DNA of 64,000 nt. Origin: Thermoplasmata archaeon. GTDB lineage: Archaea > Thermoplasmatota > Thermoplasmata > Lutacidiplasmatales > UBA184. Location of the stretch: contig JAKAVQ010000002.1 in assembly GCA_021817245.1 (NCBI GenBank), forward strand, positions 78,721 to 142,720, in the 5' to 3' direction. Under the pieces are notes generated by a model. That model was given only the letters and a program-made list of their open reading frames with translations. It had not been told where the DNA came from and did not search any database. Shown here piece by piece: positions 60,480-64,000 of the stretch (the first letter of the stretch is position 1; each line of letters starts with the position of its first letter). Made by a program: the position numbers and the translations under genes.

Positions 60480-61442
60480 ATGGTACGCATCCTTCTCGAT
60501 CGGGAGCTCCGAGAGCTGGTCGACCTCCCCGCGGTCGTCTCGCGCCTGGAGCAGGGATACGTCGCGGACGCGCGGGGAGACGTGGTGCCGTTCCCCCGGA
60601 GCCGGATCGACGCTCGCGGTACAACGCTCGCCTGGATGGGAGCGGCGATCCCGACCGAGAACCGGCTCGCGTTCCGCTCCTACCTCTACCGGTCCGACGG
60701 GTACGATCGCGGGGAGCAGGTGGTGGACCTGTACGGTCATTCGGAGATGGAGCTGCGAGCGCTTTTCGTCGGTCGGCTCGTCGGGAACCTACGGACGGGG
60801 GCGGCCATCGCCGCGGCGTTCCATCTTGCGGATCCGGGCCTCGAGAAGTTCGGTCTGATCGGCACCGGCCATCAGGCTCGCAATGCCCTGGCCTGCATCG
60901 CGGCGACGTTTCGATCTCCCCGCGTTACGGCGTGGAGTCCTCGTCCGGACCACCGGAGGTCGTTCCGCGACTGGGGCCGGGCGACGCTCGGGATCGAGAT
61001 CGACCTGGCGGAGGACGTACCGGGCCTCCTGCGGGCGGCGTCGGCCGTGGCTCTGGTCACCTCGTCCGAAACGCCGGTGCTCACGACCGCCATGATGCCC
61101 GGCCCCAAGCTTTTGCTCAGCATCAACGCGTACCGGCGGCCGGAGATCGACCTTCCGCTTGTGGACGCCGTCCCGTGGATCGGGACGGACAGCGTCGCGC
61201 AAGCCAGCGGCCCGGGAACGCTCTTCGAAGGAGCGGCGCGACGGTCCAAGCTTCGTCCGCTCGGCACGGGACTCGCGGACGGAACGCTCCGGGACGGCCG
61301 GACGACGAGGCTCATCCTCAACACCGGTGCGGCGTGGGAAGAGCTCGCGGTCGCGCAGACGTTGTTCGAACGGGCGGAATCCCGTGGGGCAGGAACGGAG
61401 CTGGCCCTTCCACCCGAGACCACGGAAGGGACGGGCTTCTGA
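60480..61442 (+). CDS. Ornithine cyclodeaminase/mu-crystallin family protein
   Basis: This 320-residue NAD(P)-dependent protein has the family Rossmann motif KFGLIGTGHQARNALACIAA and the GRLVGNLRTGAAIAAA block that contacts the substrate phosphate or carboxylate. Relatives include ornithine cyclodeaminase, alanine dehydrogenase and ketimine reductase, so the substrate is open. It is a single gene starting at ATG 60480. Confidence 0.88.
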   Translation: MVRILLDRELRELVDLPAVVSRLEQGYVADARGDVVPFPRSRIDARGTTLAWMGAAIPTENRLAFRSYLYRSDGYDRGEQVVDLYGHSEMELRALFVGRLVGNLRTGAAIAAAFHLADPGLEKFGLIGTGHQARNALACIAATFRSPRVTAWSPRPDHRRSFRDWGRATLGIEIDLAEDVPGLLRAASAVALVTSSETPVLTTAMMPGPKLLLSINAYRRPEIDLPLVDAVPWIGTDSVAQASGPGTLFEGAARRSKLRPLGTGLADGTLRDGRTTRLILNTGAAWEELAVAQTLFERAESRGAGTELALPPETTEGTGF

Positions 61443-61553
61443 GCCCTCGTTCACGCGCGGCGACCGCGAGGAGCGCGCCGCCCGGTTCCCGGGCACGCTA
61501 CCGATCCCCGCGGGGAACCGGCCCGCGCTCGTCCCCTTCCCTGAACCCCGACG

Positions 61554-61562
61554 ACACTTTAA
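61554..61562 (+). promoter_or_regulatory. TATA-like element of the small basic protein gene
   Basis: CACTTTAAC centres about 26 bases before the ATG at 61585, consistent with a leaderless mRNA. Confidence 0.45.
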
Positions 61563-61584
61563 CCGGCCGCGACTTCCGTGCGGT

Positions 61585-61824
61585 ATGGGACGAGCGGAGA
61601 AGCGAGCAAAGAGGCGAGACGACGCCGAACGGGCGCAAGGCTCCCCGGCCCCGGCGCGCGAACCCGCTGCGCGGACCCTCCTCGGCATCGCGGAAGAGCA
61701 CCCCGAGACGCAAGTCGAGACCGCACGCCGCATCTACCGGACGGGCGGGAAGCCCGTGCGCCGTGCAAAGACGGCGCGCCGCGCGAGCGACAAGCCGCGC
61801 AAGTGGCGCGAAGGGCACCAGTAG
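61585..61824 (+). CDS. Small basic protein of unknown function
   Basis: This 79-residue protein is very basic (KRAKRRDD near the start, RRAKTARRASDKPRKW near the end) with a central AARTLLGIAEEHPETQVETARRIYR helix. It may bind nucleic acid. A TATA-like element at the right spacing supports it being a real gene. No family is recognised. Confidence 0.5.
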   Translation: MGRAEKRAKRRDDAERAQGSPAPAREPAARTLLGIAEEHPETQVETARRIYRTGGKPVRRAKTARRASDKPRKWREGHQ

Positions 61825-62155
61825 TCACCGAGCGACCCGGCGCCGAACCCCGTCGCGCGGACGAGAGGGTCCGGTCATCGGCCGACCCGGTGCGGCTCCC
61901 CGAAGAGAAACAACCTCGGGATCCAGGGCCTGGACCGACACACGGAAGAGCGCGGCCGACGGCTGTTTAGAACGAGGGCGGGAACCCTCCCTCAGGACGG
62001 GGAGCCCGGGCCGGTCACGAGGCCCCGCCGAGCCGTGCCGTTCACCCAGCGACCGCCTCCGGAGGAGCGACATCGCATCTGGCCGCCATCGCACCCCTGC
62101 CGGCGAGCGCGGAGGACCGCCCGGGCCGATGCCTCGGAACCCCAGAGGTCGGACG
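61825..62155. other. Intergenic region, nothing recognised
   Basis: About 330 GC-rich bases between convergent genes. Frames here are shadow-like and no RNA gene is apparent. Confidence 0.5.
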
Positions 62156-64000
62156 CTAGTCGGTGGGTCGGTACGCCTGCATGGGCCGGCCGGCCTGGAT
62201 GACGAGCATGACGAACCGCGGGTCCCGGCGGGCCGCCGCGAAGAGGGGGGAAAGACGGACCCGGACCGCCTGCATGGTGTGGTTCTTCGCCGCGGCGAAC
62301 ATGTACTCGAAGAACCGGTCCAGGTCGCCCAGGGCGTAGTAGATGAAGCCGATCGACGACTGACGGCTGGTGCCCTTCTTGAACAGTTCGTCGATCTTGG
62401 CGATCATGCGGACCGCGGTGTCCCGGTCCCCCGTCCGAGCGGCGAGATAGCCCCGGCACAGCACGGCCGGATCGCTGTTCGGAGCGACGCGCTCCAGCTC
62501 CCGAACCATCAACTCGGCCCGCTCGAAGTCGCCCGTGAGCATGTAGTGCTCGGCCAGGCCGCGGTAGGCGTCGATCGGGTCCGACTCGATATGCTTCTTC
62601 CAGTGCGCCAGCGCCTCCTCGTGCCGACCCGAATTGAAGTAGGCCTCGCCCTGACGCCGGATCATCGGCGGGGAGAGAGGGTCGAGACGGTAGGCCTCCT
62701 CTGCTTCGAGGATGTACGACTCCATGATCCCGAACGAGCCCGCTAGGGAGCTCAGGATGCTGTGGGCCGGCGCCAGGTTCGGGTTGAGCGCGAGAGCACG
62801 TCGGAGCTCCCGGTCGAGGATCTCCGCCGGTGCGTCGGCCATGAACGCGAGCTCCCCTAGGAGAGCGTGCGCTTCGGCCAGATCCGGATCGAGCTTGCTC
62901 GCTCGCTCGGCGGCCGCCTGCCCCATCTCGATCGATCCGGTCCAGGTCAGGTAGCCTTCGTTGCCCAGGTTGATGTACGCCCGGGCCAGCCCGGCGTAGG
63001 CGCGGGCGAACGTGGGATCGCTCTCGATGGCCTTCTGGAAGTGTTCGACCGATTTCCGCAGGGAGGGTTGGTCCGTCCTCCAGATCAATGCCTGTCCTTG
63101 GAGATACGAGAAGTACGCCAGGGTCTCCTTGGGCCGCTCCAGTTCCGGCACCGACATCTGCGGCTTGGTCAGGCTTCCCGGCAGCGAGGACGCCACCTTC
63201 GTCGCGATCTCGCTCTGCACCGCGAAGATGTCGTCGAGGTCGTCGTCGTACTTCGCGGTCCACAGGTGCTCTTGCGTGGCGACGTCGATCACCTGGACGG
63301 TCACCCGGATCTTGTTCGCGGCGCGGCGGACGCTCCCCTCGACGACCGTCCCGACACCGAGCTCCTTGCCGATCGTGGCGACCTTCTTCTCGCCTTTCTT
63401 GTATCCGAGAACGGAGGTACGGGCGATCACCTTGAGCCCGGGAACCAGCGAGAGGTTCGAGATCAGCTCCTCGGTCAGCCCGTCGGCAAAGTACTCGTCG
63501 TTCGGGTCCGGGCTGATGTTGGCGAAGGGCAGCACGGCGATCCGTGTCCGGTCGGGGGGGTGCGAAGCCTCCTCCGCGCGGTCCGCGTCGCGGCCTTCCC
63601 AGGCGGGCACGATACGGTAGACGTCCATCGGGAGTTCCACGCCTTTCAGCGCCTTGGGCTCGAGTCGGTCAAACCGTTCCGCGACCTTGGTGCGCACCTG
63701 CTCGTAGACCGCGCCGGACACGCACACGCCTCCGGGCTCGGCGAGAGGCTCGATGCGGGCCGCGATGTTGACGGCGTCCCCGAGGATGTCGGCCCCGGTC
63801 TGGACCACGTCCCCGAGATGGACGCCGATACGGATCCGGATCGGTGCCTGTCCGCCCTCGGCGTTCCGCTCGAAGATGCGGCGCTGGACGTTCACGGCGC
63901 ACTGCACGGCCTTGAGCGCGCTGTCGAACTCGACCAGGAATCCGTCGCCCGTGGACTTGATCTCCCGTCCCTGGTGGAGGGCCAGGAGCGGACGCAATAG
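62156..64000 (-). CDS. Class III adenylate/guanylate cyclase with TPR repeats, N-terminus cut by window edge
   Basis: The visible N-terminal part is a class III cyclase domain: KSTGDGFLVEFDSA, then IGVHLGDVVQTGADILGDAVNIAARIEPLA. A FlgO/TolB-N-like domain follows (IAVLPFANISPDPNDEYFADGLTEELI...VEGSVRRAANKIRVTVQVIDV), then at least five TPR-like repeats (FARAYAGLARAYINLGN, DLAEAHALLGELAF and others). This three-part layout is common in bacteria. The frame is open to the edge (a TTG at 63997 is not credible as start), so the first catalytic aspartate lies outside. It would make cAMP or cGMP. Confidence 0.9.
   Translation of the reverse strand, partial: LLRPLLALHQGREIKSTGDGFLVEFDSALKAVQCAVNVQRRIFERNAEGGQAPIRIRIGVHLGDVVQTGADILGDAVNIAARIEPLAEPGGVCVSGAVYEQVRTKVAERFDRLEPKALKGVELPMDVYRIVPAWEGRDADRAEEASHPPDRTRIAVLPFANISPDPNDEYFADGLTEELISNLSLVPGLKVIARTSVLGYKKGEKKVATIGKELGVGTVVEGSVRRAANKIRVTVQVIDVATQEHLWTAKYDDDLDDIFAVQSEIATKVASSLPGSLTKPQMSVPELERPKETLAYFSYLQGQALIWRTDQPSLRKSVEHFQKAIESDPTFARAYAGLARAYINLGNEGYLTWTGSIEMGQAAAERASKLDPDLAEAHALLGELAFMADAPAEILDRELRRALALNPNLAPAHSILSSLAGSFGIMESYILEAEEAYRLDPLSPPMIRRQGEAYFNSGRHEEALAHWKKHIESDPIDAYRGLAEHYMLTGDFERAELMVRELERVAPNSDPAVLCRGYLAARTGDRDTAVRMIAKIDELFKKGTSRQSSIGFIYYALGDLDRFFEYMFAAAKNHTMQAVRVRLSPLFAAARRDPRFVMLVIQAGRPMQAYRPTD

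Noticed and set aside
1-64000. CRISPR array
   Set aside because: I saw no regularly spaced direct repeats and no cas genes anywhere in the window.

Overview
The window is a GC-rich piece of archaeal chromosome, most likely from an uncultured lineage of Thermoplasmatota. The archaeal evidence is direct: a TATA-binding protein, ribosomal protein eS1 (S3Ae), a mevalonate-type decarboxylase, archaeal UMP kinase, DUF357 and translin-like genes, tRNA genes with introns after position 37, and TATA boxes about 26 nt upstream of leaderless start codons. A tricorn-factor-type M1 aminopeptidase, a thermopsin-like protease and a stand-alone 5S rRNA gene fit Thermoplasmata. The lineage placement is inference.

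Positions 1 to 33 kb are core chromosome, dense and very GC-rich. On the left are a partial MTA phosphorylase, translin and DUF357 genes, a non-oxidative pentose phosphate cluster (TalC-type transaldolase, split transketolase), endonuclease IV and 5S rRNA. The M1 aminopeptidase, a hotdog thioesterase, the mevalonate-pathway decarboxylase, a lone PaaA-like di-iron protein, enoyl-CoA hydratase, RpiA, UMP kinase, adenylate kinase, a histidine phosphatase and intron-containing tRNA-Tyr follow. Next come a DoxX-cupredoxin fusion, cytidine deaminase, a P1B-type metal ATPase, a GNAT enzyme, TBP, tRNA-Gly and an ACT-domain protein. A type IV pilus-like operon (pilin-like protein, ATPase, two platform proteins, second ATPase) follows, then an orphan DNA methyltransferase, a MoxR/VWA pair, eS1 and intron-containing tRNA-Met.

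From tRNA-Met (32.9 kb) to about 56.3 kb the sequence looks like an accessory region. Gene density drops and, by eye, GC is lower, especially from 46 to 55 kb. Its left part holds a cupin, an MDR oxidoreductase, two ABC-2 transporter pairs, a giant thermopsin-like secreted protein, and remnants of IS630-like and IS110-like transposases and a GNAT gene. Its right part is a defence-type cluster: Fic protein, HEPN-like remnant, DUF262/HNH (GmrSD/SspE-like) protein, Dam-type adenine methylase, zinc-ribbon protein, DUF3037 plus HipA-like kinase, second Fic protein and a tyrosine recombinase. A degenerate copy of the tRNA-Met 3' end near 53.7 kb suggests integration at that tRNA.

From 56.5 to 64 kb single metabolic or hypothetical genes return: VOC, DUF3237, a CxxC protein, a prenyltransferase-like alpha/alpha toroid protein, an ornithine cyclodeaminase family protein and small proteins. 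A partial class III cyclase-TPR protein of bacterial style runs off the right edge. Identifications rest on motif reading alone; no database search was possible.
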